64,000 nt of DNA from Antitrichia curtipendula (lineage: Eukaryota; Streptophyta; Bryopsida; Hypnales; Leucodontaceae). Each line of letters begins with the position of its first letter. The stretch's first letter is position 1. Below, piece after piece: positions 1 to 10,499 of this stretch. The stretch spans positions 49,614,029-49,678,028 of the forward strand of contig OX579633.1 in NCBI GenBank assembly GCA_951230915.1, given 5' to 3'. Below the pieces are notes generated by a model, which ran no database searches, was not told the DNA's origin, and worked only from the letters and a program-made list of their open reading frames with translations. A program made the position numbers and the translations under genes.

Positions 1-19
1 AAGGCGTAGGAAGGAAGGC

Positions 20-1048
20 TTGCCACGCAATTACTTACTTGTAGACGAGTATACTAATAGGCCTTATGGAGTGGGAGTTGGTGACTGGAGGAAGGAGCTC
101 ATGCTCCTATCGAAGAAGCTGGATCCAGCCATAGGCAACATAAACCAGCAATCGGAACACGCACTTGCTGAAATCGCAGAGTGGATACAACATACCTGGG
201 AGTACAGCGCACCAGTGAAATTCCAGTACGTGAAGGAAGTAATAGCCCGAGGCGTGACATTGAGGCGCACGGACATCTGGAAGAGAATTCGGAACAATGA
301 ACCAAAACCAGACGACATTTCAGATAGAACGTGGCGTACTCTGGAAAAACTACTGCAGAGCACTCCGACAATCAAGAAGTCTGAGAATTGTAGTAGAGCT
401 AATGCTAGCCAAATTAACTTTGGAAGAACGGGTCCTACAGGGGAGGTCGGTGTGCGAGAGCGACTGAGGAGGAGGTTCAGGAGGTCTCTAGAACCGGAGG
501 AGATAAGGCTTGAAATGGCTCGTGATAAAGGATATGGAGGGCGTTTTCGAAGACAAGCGGGCAACCAAAACGTCATGCATGGCAGCAACTATGCCGCAGA
601 CAGAGTTGTGCCGGTTTCAGGGATGACTTCAAGTCGCTTAATTGGCGGCACTGCGGACTACATAAAAAACGTACAGGACGAGGAGGGAGGGGACACCATG
701 AATGTGGAAGAGCGTGCTGACAACGGAGTTGGCGGAAAAGGTGTAACAGAAGATGTGATGACATTGTCTGCTGATCAGATTGCACAACACTCGCTGGTTA
801 TGAAAATGATGCAACGCCTGGAGGCGCTAGAAAGGGAGCAGAATGCAACAGAGGTAGACGCAACTGTTACGGGCACTGAGGAGTTGACGACAACAAATGT
901 GGAAGAGGAAGTGCCAGCACCAGCAGGGAGAAAGAGATCAAAGGAAAATGAAGTACGTAGTGCAACTCCTTTGTCATGGACTTTCAACATTGGATTTAGT
1001 GAAATCGATCTCAATTGTTGTTGCCGAACTTTATGCGGATCTTGGTGA
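20..1048 (+). CDS. Ptta/En/Spm-type transposon protein, C-terminal exon (partial)
   Basis: This open frame of about 342 codons resembles the accessory DNA-binding proteins of plant CACTA elements (Plant transposase, Ptta/En/Spm family). Around residues 95-155 it has the family's layout: a D-x-S-D-x-T-W-x-x-L segment, then a K-S-E-N-x-x-R-A-N stretch, then a G-x-T-G block leading into an arginine-rich segment with conserved E and G residues. In known CACTA elements this protein type binds subterminal repeats near the ends. The frame starts with TTG rather than ATG and its first ATG is at about residue 28, so it is probably an internal or last exon whose start lies left of the window. The tail is acidic, then lysine/arginine-rich with K-R-S-K near residue 309, a possible nuclear signal. 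The last 20 residues are cysteine-rich and may be intronic read-through. I see no frameshift within the recognisable part. Confidence 0.55.
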   Translation: MPRNYLLVDEYTNRPYGVGVGDWRKELMLLSKKLDPAIGNINQQSEHALAEIAEWIQHTWEYSAPVKFQYVKEVIARGVTLRRTDIWKRIRNNEPKPDDISDRTWRTLEKLLQSTPTIKKSENCSRANASQINFGRTGPTGEVGVRERLRRRFRRSLEPEEIRLEMARDKGYGGRFRRQAGNQNVMHGSNYAADRVVPVSGMTSSRLIGGTADYIKNVQDEEGGDTMNVEERADNGVGGKGVTEDVMTLSADQIAQHSLVMKMMQRLEALEREQNATEVDATVTGTEELTTTNVEEEVPAPAGRKRSKENEVRSATPLSWTFNIGFSEIDLNCCCRTLCGSW

Positions 1049-2045
1049 CCATCATTTTCCGTTAAGCAGTATTCCCTTTTTCCAGAGTCAGTTAATGTAA
1101 TTTCAGGAAATATGTCCTTCATATGTTTCATGAATAGATTATACCGTTTTCCTGTAATGGCTGTACTATTTTCTCTTACAATGCATGTGCAAATGTGTGG
1201 AGATTGAGATTATCAGTAGATGCCTAGGACGGCGGAAATATTAAGAATTGTTTCTGAATGTTTGCATGATTTTGGGCAAGGTGATGAACATGAATTGGAA
1301 TTAGAAGGAACAGAAGAACGTCGCATATTGCGACGCCAGAGAAAGAAGACTAGGTAGTACTCATGACAGATCAAAGAAGGAATGTTGCTGTGGGCCAAGA
1401 TAGCGGCATATGTCATGCCTATTGAAGATTCTGGCGTCATGTTCTGTGCAGAGCAAGCGTAGTGTGATGGGAGTGGGAATCTGTAAATACCGTGCATACA
1501 TTAGCATGTTATATATGCACCAAAAATAAGACGGTAGTGCACTGCAGACACTTGTAGTTCAGACCTTGTTAGTGTAAAGCACTCCGTAGACAGTGTAGGT
1601 GGTGCGCAATCCATTAGAGGGGGATCCTTTAACATGGAGCGCATGGAAATACTAGCAATTAGTGTTGCCTTTTGAAGTGCTGTGTAAGAGAGGGTAAATT
1701 CATTTGCCCGGCCAATACGAATAGCAGAACTTTCTGTATTGACCTGAAAAGCTTGGTAAATATGAGTAATTTCACATGTTGAAAAAATGCTAAGAAGGCG
1801 GCACTGATACGGGGAAGGCGGCCAAATGGATCATGAAAAGAACGTACAGTTGGCTGTGGAAAACGTTGCCGCCTGGCACTAGGAATGCAGCGGAGAATAA
1901 TTGGCAATCTGTCATCCGATGCATTAGAAGAAGCTTCTGCAAAGGCACAGAAGGTATATTTAATATTTTTTTCACATGCCACGGAAGCAGCCACTGACTG
2001 ACCCAGAAAATCTGTTGTGGCAAGGGGGTGCATGGAAATGAGTCT
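1049..2045 (+). other. Internal CACTA region without a recognisable gene
   Basis: This is transposon interior between the Ptta-like exon and the subterminal repeats. A short plus-strand frame at 1220-1357 (45 codons, acidic centre, R/K-rich end) could be an exon but matches nothing I know. The longer minus-strand frames here show no recognisable domain. Confidence 0.4.
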
Positions 2046-2188
2046 GACGTGTATCTCAGTCCGAATTGACAGTATTCGTGACAGAATCCTGTCAACTAAG
2101 CGTCCGAATCACCCCCTTCTAATTGACGGAGCAGTTGACAGGATTCTATCAATTTCCAGTCAATTAAACCACAATTTCCCTTGTAGTG
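2046..2188. repeat. CACTA subterminal inverted motifs
   Basis: Several copies of TTGACAG and its complement CTGTCAA lie in both orientations at about 2065-2150, followed by the terminus at 2183-2188. The block parallels 5846-5993 in the second element of this family. Such clusters are the usual binding sites for the accessory transposase protein. Confidence 0.6.
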
Positions 2189-2460
2189 GTAAGAGCGGCA
2201 TGGTTGTCATAGTGGACGGACGTCCAGTTTGCCCGTCCGATAGAGGTCTCGCCCGTCCAATGTGGTCAATACTAAGTTGACTTTTTGCCATGTGATGTGG
2301 TTGCCACTTTGACGCCACTTGGTTGCCAAGTAGGATCCAAGGCACGGACGTCACCGGTAGGGGCGCGGACGAAAGCCAGGGCGAGGACGAGACTGTGTCG
2401 GGGCGCGGACGTCAGACAAGGCGCGGACAGAAGTAGTCGGGGCACGGACGTTTTTTGCTA
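2189..2460. repeat. GC-rich minisatellite-like block (CGCGGACGT core)
   Basis: The block holds repeated cores of the form GGGGCGCGGACGTC at about 2338-2450, and CCGTCC-type motifs at 2214-2262. It is much richer in GC than its surroundings. The same unit, in reverse orientation and split by the third CACTA element, lies at 8283-8477 plus 10503-10575. The shared piece reading GGTTGTCATAGTGGA (2200-2216) is present there as its complement. Confidence 0.6.
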
Positions 2461-3582
2461 GAACAATCTCACCATTGGAATTAATGCATTTTCATTCCAT
2501 ATAAAAGATATTAATATTTTAGATTTTCCTACTATCTCCTACCTACTTCTACTCAACAATTTTTTTAATAATGAAAATGAAGCTTTTTCAAATTTTCTTT
2601 TTTTTGCTAGACTCTCAATTCAATTTTCCATTGTAAAGATTTAAAGCTCAAATTTTATTAGTGCAAAAATTTAAAGTTTAAAATATTCAAAGTCAAAACA
2701 TCTAGTCGCACAATGTGCTGAAAAACTAATTTTTTGTAAATTTAAAAGTAAAGAGGACAAACCTTGCTCCGTGGACCCGTATTTTTTTCCCTTGTAGGCA
2801 AATGAATTTAATTCATTCGCCATTAACGAGCACTAAAGGGGCCCTCGAGCAATTGAATCATATTTTTTTCCATTGTAGGCGAAAAGATAATAATTCCTTT
2901 TGAACTTATAAGTAATAGCTTCCAACAAGGGAGGACCCTTGTTCACGCAAACCACATTTTTTGAAATTAGACACAAATTCAAGTAATTTTTTTGGGAATG
3001 AAAGGGGGCCCTTATTCAATCAAACCATATTTTTTTCCATTGTGAATTTCAAAGTAAAGGTAAGGGGGCCCTTGTTGGCTTGCTCACTTACTCACTCACT
3101 CACTCAGACCCGCTTTTTGTCGGAAGCTTGGTGAATTTAAACAATTAGGAATTCACTTCATTTTCATATTGAAGAGTATTGTATATTTCAAAGTCATTCT
3201 TTCCTGCATCTTACGGATTACGGGCTATGGTTCTTTCAAAATTTTAAGGTGCCGACAGCATCTACAAAGCAATTGAAATGGTTTCTAAAAGCATCCCTTT
3301 CTAAATGTGAAATGAATGCTTGATTTAATCATTATTTTAGATTTTTCAATGCTTGTAAGAAGGTAGTTGAACAACAAATTCTAATTTTGAATTAAATTAG
3401 TAGACACCTAACCATTTAGTTCGGAATGAACCCCATACGGCTCTTAAACCATCCATTGAAGAAGTTAAAACAAATCTCATCAAGCTCCATTGTAATTCAC
3501 ATTTCCATTTTCCACAATTCACATGTCTATTTCAGAGCTCCTACTAGATGGTTGAAAATGCTTGGGCCGTTTTAGAGCCCTC
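2461..3582. other. AT-rich intergenic DNA with short diverged repeats
   Basis: No gene is seen. At about 2770-3085 a loosely repeated motif of GGGGCCC or GGGCCC followed within tens of bases by ATATTTTTTTCCATTGTAGG occurs three to four times, and an ACTC simple repeat lies at about 3084-3113. The rest is AT-rich with no coding signal. Confidence 0.5.
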
Positions 3583-4459
3583 TCCCATAAAGGTTTCTGA
3601 CTATGTTTTCAACAAAAACGCTCCAAAACTGCCATTTCTAGTACAAGTACCAAGTTTTGGAAAAAAAAACATTTTTGGACACATGTAACCATAGGATCTT
3701 GTAGTCAACTGGTTTGAGAAGATGGGAAAAAAATTTCAGAAATTTCCGCCTTATAGATTGCAAGATATAGGCGTCTGAAGTGACAAAAATCCCTTTTTTT
3801 CCATGCAAAAATCTGGGCAGCTGCACTTCACAAGGTCAGGTCATTATGAAAAAATGTCCAAAGTGGTGGTGCTTCTTTGGATTCATTCTTCAAGGCAAGT
3901 TGGCTACATGCTTCAAAAAATTTAGATCACTTCGAACTCTACAACATATAGGAAAAAATTTGTAAGTAGAAAGAAGTAGAGAATGATTCAAAATACTAAA
4001 TTGGTAACAATTTAGTTATAGAATTGAAAAATGCCAATCCCAATGGTTGTAATGTTGTAATAAACTATCTACACCTAAATTTTTTATTTCCCCGCTAACT
4101 ACCTTCAACTAAAACTCTTCATAACTTTCATATCATAAATCAAAATGGAATAATTCAAAGCTTCCCATGTATATATAAATCTAGAGAACCAATTTCAAAT
4201 TTTTATTTTTCTTAAAAGTGACTTTAAAAAAAGTTTTACTTGTTGTCCGGGTTGCCCGCCGAGCAATGAAAACTACAAATCATACAATAACTTTTTAACC
4301 GTACAGTGAAAAGTTATGAAAATTGTTGGGCCTTAAAGCTACTCCTTGGAAAAATGTTTTGTTAAATTTTCAAAGAAAAAAAATAAAAATTCCATTCGTA
4401 GTGAGCAGCCCAAAATAACTATGTTGCCAACAAACGATGTTTGGTCCTTTAGGGGTTAA
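3583..4459. mobile_element. Dispersed element, copy 1, with CCTTTAGGGGTTAA right end
   Basis: Sequence from about 3590 to 4212 is repeated in the same orientation at about 32205-32907 with clear similarity throughout. The right edge CCTTTAGGGGTTAA (4446-4459) is the complement of the left edge of the second copy (TTAACCCCTAAAGG at 32191-32204). No open frame of note is present, so this looks non-autonomous. The left end here has decayed to CCCATAAAGG. The superfamily is uncertain: the TTAA plus C-rich end recalls piggyBac, which is not established in plants. Confidence 0.5.
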
Positions 4460-4867
4460 GACTTAAGAACACAAAAATAATTGGACTGATTCCAAATCTT
4501 TTGGAATCTTCCAAACATTATGCTATTAGCTATCAATTATTAAATTTTAAAAGAACTGTATATATAAATTTAAATTTTTTTGGTATGATCCAATTCGGTT
4601 AATTCTAGCTTTCTATTCCTTCTATTTCCAAATTTGTATAATTCTAGAGAATCTTTTATTTCTCATTTTTTAAAATAAAAAAATACTACATTTGCCTTAG
4701 ATTCCAAAACAATTTTTTTCCAAGGGGATAAAAGCACTATTCATCTTCTTATAATTTTTTGTCTCCAAAAGCTGCATTTTCTGCCTCCATAATTGAGCAT
4801 CAATAATTGTTAAAATCTAAAAATCCAACGGTCAATATCTTTTATAATTAATTCCACACATCCTACT
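4460..4867. other. AT-rich spacer
   Basis: I see no gene, RNA or clear repeat. It is AT-rich sequence between the dispersed element ending at 4459 and the CACTA element starting at 4868. Confidence 0.5.
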
Positions 4868-5993
4868 CACTACAATGGAAATGGGCCCGAATTGACTGTA
4901 TTTTTGACAGAAAAGTGTCCAAAATGACCACCATAACTTTTCGAACTTAGCACTCTGTCAACATGGTTCATATTGCAACCTCTTTCAAAATCTTGTCAAT
5001 TTTTCTGACAACTTTTGTGTTTACCATGGTGCTTCAAGTGATGAGAAGACAAGTGCTTTATACAAGTAGGGTGGTAGGGAGGTAAGACAAACCATGTGGG
5101 ATATCTAGTGGTGAAGCTCCACCGCTCATAGTTTAGTGAAAATTAAGTAGGAATAATGGTTAAAGTAGAATGTCAGACCTAATTTAAGCATAGTAGAATA
5201 CAAAATTTTAGAAAACTTTGAACTGAGAAAATCTGTTATTTCAAACCAAATTTTATGTCCAAAAATACGTTTGAGATTTAAAGCTTCCAATCAAAAGTTA
5301 TAGACAAATTTCAGTGAGGGATTGGAAGGGACATTTGTTTTTACAATTTCAAACATCCTCACTAAAATTTGCTTATAACTTTTGATTGGAAGCTTCAAAT
5401 CTCAAACGGATTTTTGGACATAAAATTTGGTTTGAAATACCACATTTTATTAGTTCAAAGTTTAGGAAAAAAAGTTATTCTACTATATTAAAATTAGGTC
5501 TGAAATTCCACTTTAATCATTATTCCTAAACTATGAGCAGTGGAGCTCCTAACCCTCATTTACATATCCCATATGGTTTGTCTTACCTCTTACCAACCCA
5601 CTTGTATAAAGAACTTGTTTTCTTACCATTTATCTCTTTAAGGCAAGTTGCATTCAAAGTTGAAGTGCTAATATAACAAAATAACCTCGAAAGTTATGGA
5701 AATCCAATTCTAAAATGCATAATGTACTTTTGAAACTTTAATTTATTTTTTAGTTAAAAATATTTTGGTTGCAAATGTGAAAAACTGGCATTCCTTCCTA
5801 CGTGGCAAAAAGTCAAATAATTACAATTTTTTGGGTGAAAAAACATGATGACGTGTATCTTTGTCCGAAATGATAGCCGAATTGACAGAATTATGTCAAT
5901 TCAATGTCCAAATCAAGTACTCCCAACCTACAACAGAGTTGACAGAATTCTGTCAAATTTACTGTCAAATAGGACACTGTTTTCTTTGTAGTG
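4868..5993. mobile_element. Non-autonomous CACTA element, ACT target duplication
   Basis: The left end reads CACTACAATGG (4868 on) and the right end reads TTTGTAGTG (up to 5993). The flanking triplets are ACT at 4865-4867 and ACT at 5994-5996, a perfect 3-bp target-site duplication as made by CACTA transposases. Subterminal motifs TTGACAG/CTGTCAA match those of the element at 1-2188, including an 18-bp perfect palindrome TTGACAGAATTCTGTCAA at about 5940-5957. The interior has no transposase frame and is dominated by a large inverted repeat (5044-5625), so it probably depended on a related autonomous element. Confidence 0.8.
5044..5625. repeat. Long inverted repeat (foldback), about 280-bp arms
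   Basis: The left arm from about 5044 and the right arm ending about 5625 are reverse complements with scattered mismatches. They meet near 5335-5345 with almost no spacer. Check points are AAGCTTCCAATCAAAAGTT at 5281 and its complement near 5375, and TTTATACAAGT at 5058 with its complement near 5600. The transcript would fold into a very long hairpin. A second, diverged copy lies at 58935-59690 and a one-arm fragment at 30668-30733. Confidence 0.75.
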
Positions 5994-6099
5994 ACTATTC
6001 TAAACATAATAGTCTTCTTTTTGGTACGCTTCTATTAAAAATTTCAAATACATCCCATACACAAATGAACCCTTGAAGTAGAACCCAAAAATATTAACT
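5994..6099. other. Spacer after CACTA element
   Basis: This is AT-rich flank with no gene or repeat beyond the target duplication at 5994-5996. Confidence 0.4.
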
Positions 6100-8282
6100 T
6101 GTATTTGAAGGGATTTCCAAATCCTTATAACCCGTACTTCAACTTGAAGCCCTTGAAATACAAGTACATAGCATTTAACTTGTATTTGATTTGAATTTTA
6201 AATACTTAGAACAACAATATACCAACACCATAAAGCCTTCAACGACAACTAAATAAAACATACCTTCTATATGATTTGAAATCAAAACCCTTGTAGCATC
6301 CAATAACAAGACTAAAGCCTTGAACTTGCTTCAAAACCATTAGAACTTGCATTTGTTTTCTTTTCCAAATCCTTGTAGCCTCTATTTTCAAAAATAAATC
6401 CTTGAACTACATTTGAATACATTGTAATACGTCAATGATGAGAATTCCTATTTCCAAACCCTTGTAGCCCCCATTACCAAAAATAAACCCACTCAATTAG
6501 AACTCTACAAAATATGAGACGTGTTTGATTTGTTTTTTGAACTCATAACCCTTTTAGTTCCTATTTGGAGAATTCATAAATGCATCCTTCAACTTGAATT
6601 GAAAAAAATATGTACCTTGTCTTTTGTTATAAATCCAAAAACTTCTAGCGTCTACTTTCAAATTTTTTTAAACTAAAGCGAGCAAGTCAATTTTCATTTT
6701 CTAAAATTTCCTTTTCTGCGGGGTGGGTCTTAGTTCGCAAGTGCATGGTGAAGGCATGAAGGAGAGGTCCGGGCCCAAGAAGGGAGCAACATGCTTCCAC
6801 ACATGATCTTTGAACTCAAAAAGTAGTTGGACCCCTTAATGCAGCCATTGACTTGAAGATATTCCCCTGAAATCAAATTAAAGGCTGACTACATTAATGG
6901 TTTCCCCTTCTCCATGGAAAAGAAGAATCCCATGACCAAGTTCAACTTCTATTTCAACTTCCCCCCATACTGTGGTTGAGGAGTGGAACATTCGTGCCCC
7001 TCCAGGACGTCTACGCCTTGTCCATGCGTTCGCGCCATATCCAGACGCCCGCGCCCTGACCTGGGTGTATGTGCGGAAACGTATCCAAGTGATAGACCTG
7101 AAATCCCTCTAAACCAAGTTCGAACTCCCTCCAAAAAAAGTTTGAACTCCCTCCAAGCCAAATTTGAACTCTCTCCATGGCAAACTTGAACACGCGAACT
7201 CACAAACTTGAACACAAAAATATCTTAAGTAGTACTTCATTGCAATTCTGAACACTCTAGTAGCCTCTTACCAAAAAAAATGTTGAAGGTGAATTCCACA
7301 AAAATCTTAACAAGTATTTCATCTCAATTTCAAAGCCTTCTCCGATCCCATTACCAAAAAGTACCGTTGAACTTGAATTTCAAAATAACTTAAGTGGTAT
7401 TTGATTTCTATCCCAAACCCTTCTAGGATCATGCCATTGCACAAATTAAATTTTTAAGTTGAATGATTGAATTCCAAAATAACATGACTAGTATTTAATT
7501 TCAATCTCCAAGACCCAAACCGGTTTGGTATCTCCATTACAAAAATATACTGTTGAACTTGAATTCCAAAATAACTTAAGTGGTATTTGATTTCTATCTC
7601 AAACCCTTCTAGAATCACCATTTTAAGAATACACCGTTGAAGTTTTGAAGACCCATACCCTTGTAGCCTCTTTTTGCAAAAACAAATCCTTCTAATACAT
7701 TTCAATGCATTATAATTTTAATTTGATTTCAATCCAAAACCTTGTAGCTATTTATTTCCAAAATAAAGCCTTCAACAAAAAGCCAAAAAAGTATAAGTTG
7801 GTTATGATTTGATTTGTAAACTCCAAACCCTAAATCCCAAATAGGTTCTAATTAGAAGGAAAAAAATGAATCCTTAAATTTGAATATAAACAAATATGTA
7901 CCTTGTCTTTCATTAGGACTCCAAATCCTTTGAGATTCTACTCACACAAATTTTATCCTTCTTGTTTGGAAGTTCATTTTCATTTTCATTTTCATTTTCA
8001 AAATTCTTCTTCTTTGGGTGAGTCCTAGTTCGCAAGTGCATGGTGAAGGAATGAAAGAGAGTTCTGGGCCTAAGAAGGGAGCAACATACTTCCACACATG
8101 ATCTTTGAACTCAAAAAATAGTTGGACCCCTTAATGCAGCCATTGACTTGAAGATATTCCCCTAAAATCAAATTAAAGGCTGGCTGCATTAATGGATTCC
8201 CCCTCTCCATGGAAAAGAAGAATCCCATGACCAAGTTCAACTTCTATTTCAACTTCCCCCCATACTGTGGTTGAGGAGTGGG
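6100..8282. repeat. Diverged 1.3-kb direct tandem duplication
   Basis: The segment 6719-6988 is repeated at 8016-8282 at high similarity in the same orientation, about 1296 bases apart. Sequence upstream of each (around 6540-6718 and 7830-8015) is also similar at lower identity, so a unit of roughly 1.3 kb was duplicated. Each unit carries a short hairpin TTAATGCAGCC...GGCTGCATTAA (first copy slightly altered) and ends in a GC-rich block (6989-7065 and 8283-8400). A (CATTTT) microsatellite of about five units lies at about 7974-7999. No coding gene is recognised, and the short frames in both strands are not conserved between the copies. Confidence 0.55.
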
Positions 8283-8477
8283 ACATCCGCGCCCTGACGT
8301 CCCCGCCTTCGCGCCTTGACAAGAAGTCCGCGCCCCCTTGACATCCACGCCCTGACGTCTACGCCCCGACTTTCACGTCCGCGCCCTGATTCCAACGTGG
8401 ACCGCCATCGTAAAAGTGAATTGTCAATTGGAAAATTAGAAAAATGAAAGGCGTCCGGGCTGTCCGAGACGTCCGGT
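8283..8477. repeat. GC-rich minisatellite-like block, reverse orientation
   Basis: Repeated cores such as CGCGCCCTGACGTC, CCGCCTTCGCGCC and CACGCCCTGACGTC occupy about 8287-8400. They are the reverse complement of the array at 2338-2450. The block continues as GACGTCCGG up to the CACTA insertion point at 8478 and resumes at 10503 with CCGTCCGTCCCG. Confidence 0.6.
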
Positions 8478-9535
8478 CACTACAACAAAACCAGTGTTTT
8501 ATGACTGCAAAATACGACTGCAATGAGTCGTAAAATCAAAAAATATGACTGGCCGCAGAAATTACTGTAAATGACTGCAATATGACTGACATGAGTCATT
8601 ACCGACGAGTCGCTTCGGACATCAGTCATATTGACAGTCATATTTTGGAGGAAGTATAATTATCCATTATTAGCCGTATTTTGCCAACAAGGCATATATT
8701 TTGACTATCTTTGAAGGCTTGACTTTTTATTGAGTTGCCCGGGCAAACAAAAATAAATCCTACGTGGCATGTGACTCTACGTAGTCAATTTTTTTGGATG
8801 ACGTGGAATATGACTGCGGTCAGTCATATTTTGGCTGACGTGGAATATGACTACGGTAAGTCATATTTTGGCTCATGTGGCATATGACTGCGGTGAGTCA
8901 TATTTTGGCTAATGTGGCATATGACTTTGTACAGTCATATTTTTTAATGATGTGGAATATGACTCTTGTGATTCATATTTTATTAATGTGAAATATGACT
9001 CTTATGAGTCATATTTTGATTGATGTGGTACTTCATGTGGATGTCATTGGTAGTTTATGACTAATTGCAGTCATATTTTGAAAAATACAAAGTCATATAT
9101 TGGAAAAGATTCCATGTAGTTAAAAATGAATACGTATGATTTTAAAGATATACAAGAGATAATCATATTGGAAAGAAAGAATGTAAGAAGGAAAGCAACT
9201 CTCATCATTAACATTTATTAATCACCAATACAAAACATATATATTACAATGAATCATTCACAAAATTCAAAAAGGCCTATATTCCTTACAATAATGTGAA
9301 GATGGCTCTATTGGGTTGCAAGTAGCCTCCAATGACTTTCTTTCAACTTTTGGTGCCTGCATAAACAATTAAAGAAATGGGAGGTTAATTTTTAGTGAAT
9401 GAAAAACAAAGCTCAACCTTCAAAGGCTTACAACAACACAAAATATGTAGCTCAAGTTTAGGGTAGGAAAAATAAGAATGATGATGGAGAAAACAAGAAG
9501 AAGAAATAGACAAGTACTAAGAGATAACAATAAGC

Positions 9536-9925
9536 AAGAGTTAAGATGCAACAAGAAAAAAGAAGCAACAACTAAGACACAATAGGAAACAAGAAGCAAC
9601 AACTAGGATACAACAAGAAACAAGAAACAACAACTAAGATACAACAAGAAACAAGAAGCAACAACTAAGACACAACAAGAAACAAGAGTTAAGATCCAAC
9701 AAAAAGAAACAAGAAGTAAGAATTAAAAAACAACAAGAAGAAACAAAAAAAAGAACTAAGAAGAAGATAAGAGTTAAAATAGTAGAGAAAGAATGAGTTT
9801 AGATGCAATAACAAGAAACAAGAAGCATGATTAGAACTAAGAAGCAACAAGAAAGAAGAGATAAGATGCAACAAAAGAGAACAATTAAGAAACAATAACA
9901 AGTATGAGCTAAAAGACAATAAAAG
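9536..9925. repeat. Low-complexity ACAAGAAGCAACAACTAAGA-type repeats
   Basis: Imperfect tandem units of about 30 bases built from ACAAGAAACAAGAAGC and AACAACTAAGA fill the centre of the CACTA element. The long Leu/Ser/Phe-rich frames on the minus strand are a by-product of this composition and are not annotated as genes. Confidence 0.6.
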
Positions 9926-9949
9926 GCAAGGAAGAAGGGCCAAAAGAAG

Positions 9950-10162
9950 TGGCGGCTAGGGTTTCAAGATCCTAAAAAGTGGCGGCTAGGGTTTCAAAAT
10001 CCTTTAAAAGTGGCGGCTAGGGTTTCAAAACCCTAAAAAGTGACGGCTAGGGTTTCAAAATCCTAAAAGAATTGGCGGCTAGGATCTCAAAACCCTAAAA
10101 AAGTGGTGACTAGGTTTCAAAATCCTAAAAAATAGGTGAGTAGGATTTCAAAATCTTAAACA
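9950..10162. repeat. Tandem repeat, about 30-bp unit with telomere-like AGGGTTT/CCCTAAA
   Basis: About seven imperfect units of the form GTGGCGGCTAGGGTTTC followed by AAAA-CCCTAAAAA lie in direct tandem. Each unit contains AGGGTTT and its near-complement CCCTAAA, so single units are weakly palindromic. They lie inside the CACTA element. Confidence 0.7.
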
Positions 10163-10499
10163 ATGATTTTTCTAATTTTTTTTTGAATTGCCCGTATTTT
10201 TCTTGGGTTGCCCAAAACAAAAAAATGTCACTACTATGGAATATGTCTGACAATATGACTGACAATATGACTCAACGTTTCCCAAACATGTTCCCTACGT
10301 TTCCTATGAAGTACTTTGGTGTTCCTAATGGTCGTATAGTGTATACTTATGAAGTAGAAGGCCCAAAAATGACTGGCAGTCATATTTTGCAGTCATATTC
10401 TTCCTCAATGTGTTGGCCTTCAAGAATATGACTGCAACTAGTCGTTAGTCATCCTCAGTCATATTTTTGCAGTCATAAAATACCCGTTTTCTTGTAGTG

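Larger units (their letters stand above)
1..2188 (+). mobile_element. CACTA (En/Spm) element, right-hand part
   Basis: The right terminus ends in GTAGTG at 2183-2188, the complement of the CACTAC end typical of plant CACTA transposons. Reading inward from it are inverted TTGACAG/CTGTCAA motifs (2046-2160), as expected for subterminal transposase-binding repeats. The same subterminal motif and a similar terminus occur at 4868-5993, so both belong to one family. A protein resembling the plant Ptta/En/Spm family is encoded at 20-1048 in the same element. No matching CACTA left end was found upstream, so the left part, presumably with the main transposase, should lie outside the window. The three bases after the end are GTA, the expected 3-bp target duplication, which cannot be checked without the left end. 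Confidence 0.65.
8478..10499. mobile_element. Non-autonomous CACTA element, second family, GGT target duplication
   Basis: The left end begins CACTACAACAAAACC (8478). The right end, read as its complement, begins CACTACAAGAAAACGGG (10499 inward). The ends stay similar for about 45 bases, including TTTTATGACTGCAAAA. The triplet GGT precedes 8478 and follows 10499, a perfect 3-bp target duplication. Subterminal zones (8510-9080 and 10245-10480) are packed with ATGACT/AGTCAT motifs in both orientations, a different motif from the TTGACAG family, so this is a separate CACTA lineage. The middle holds low-complexity and tandem repeats and no transposase. It is inserted inside the GC-rich repeat unit. 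Confidence 0.85.

Noticed and set aside
9420..9943. Leu/Ser/Phe-rich minus-strand frames suggesting membrane proteins
   Set aside because: They are translations of low-complexity purine-rich repeats inside a CACTA element.
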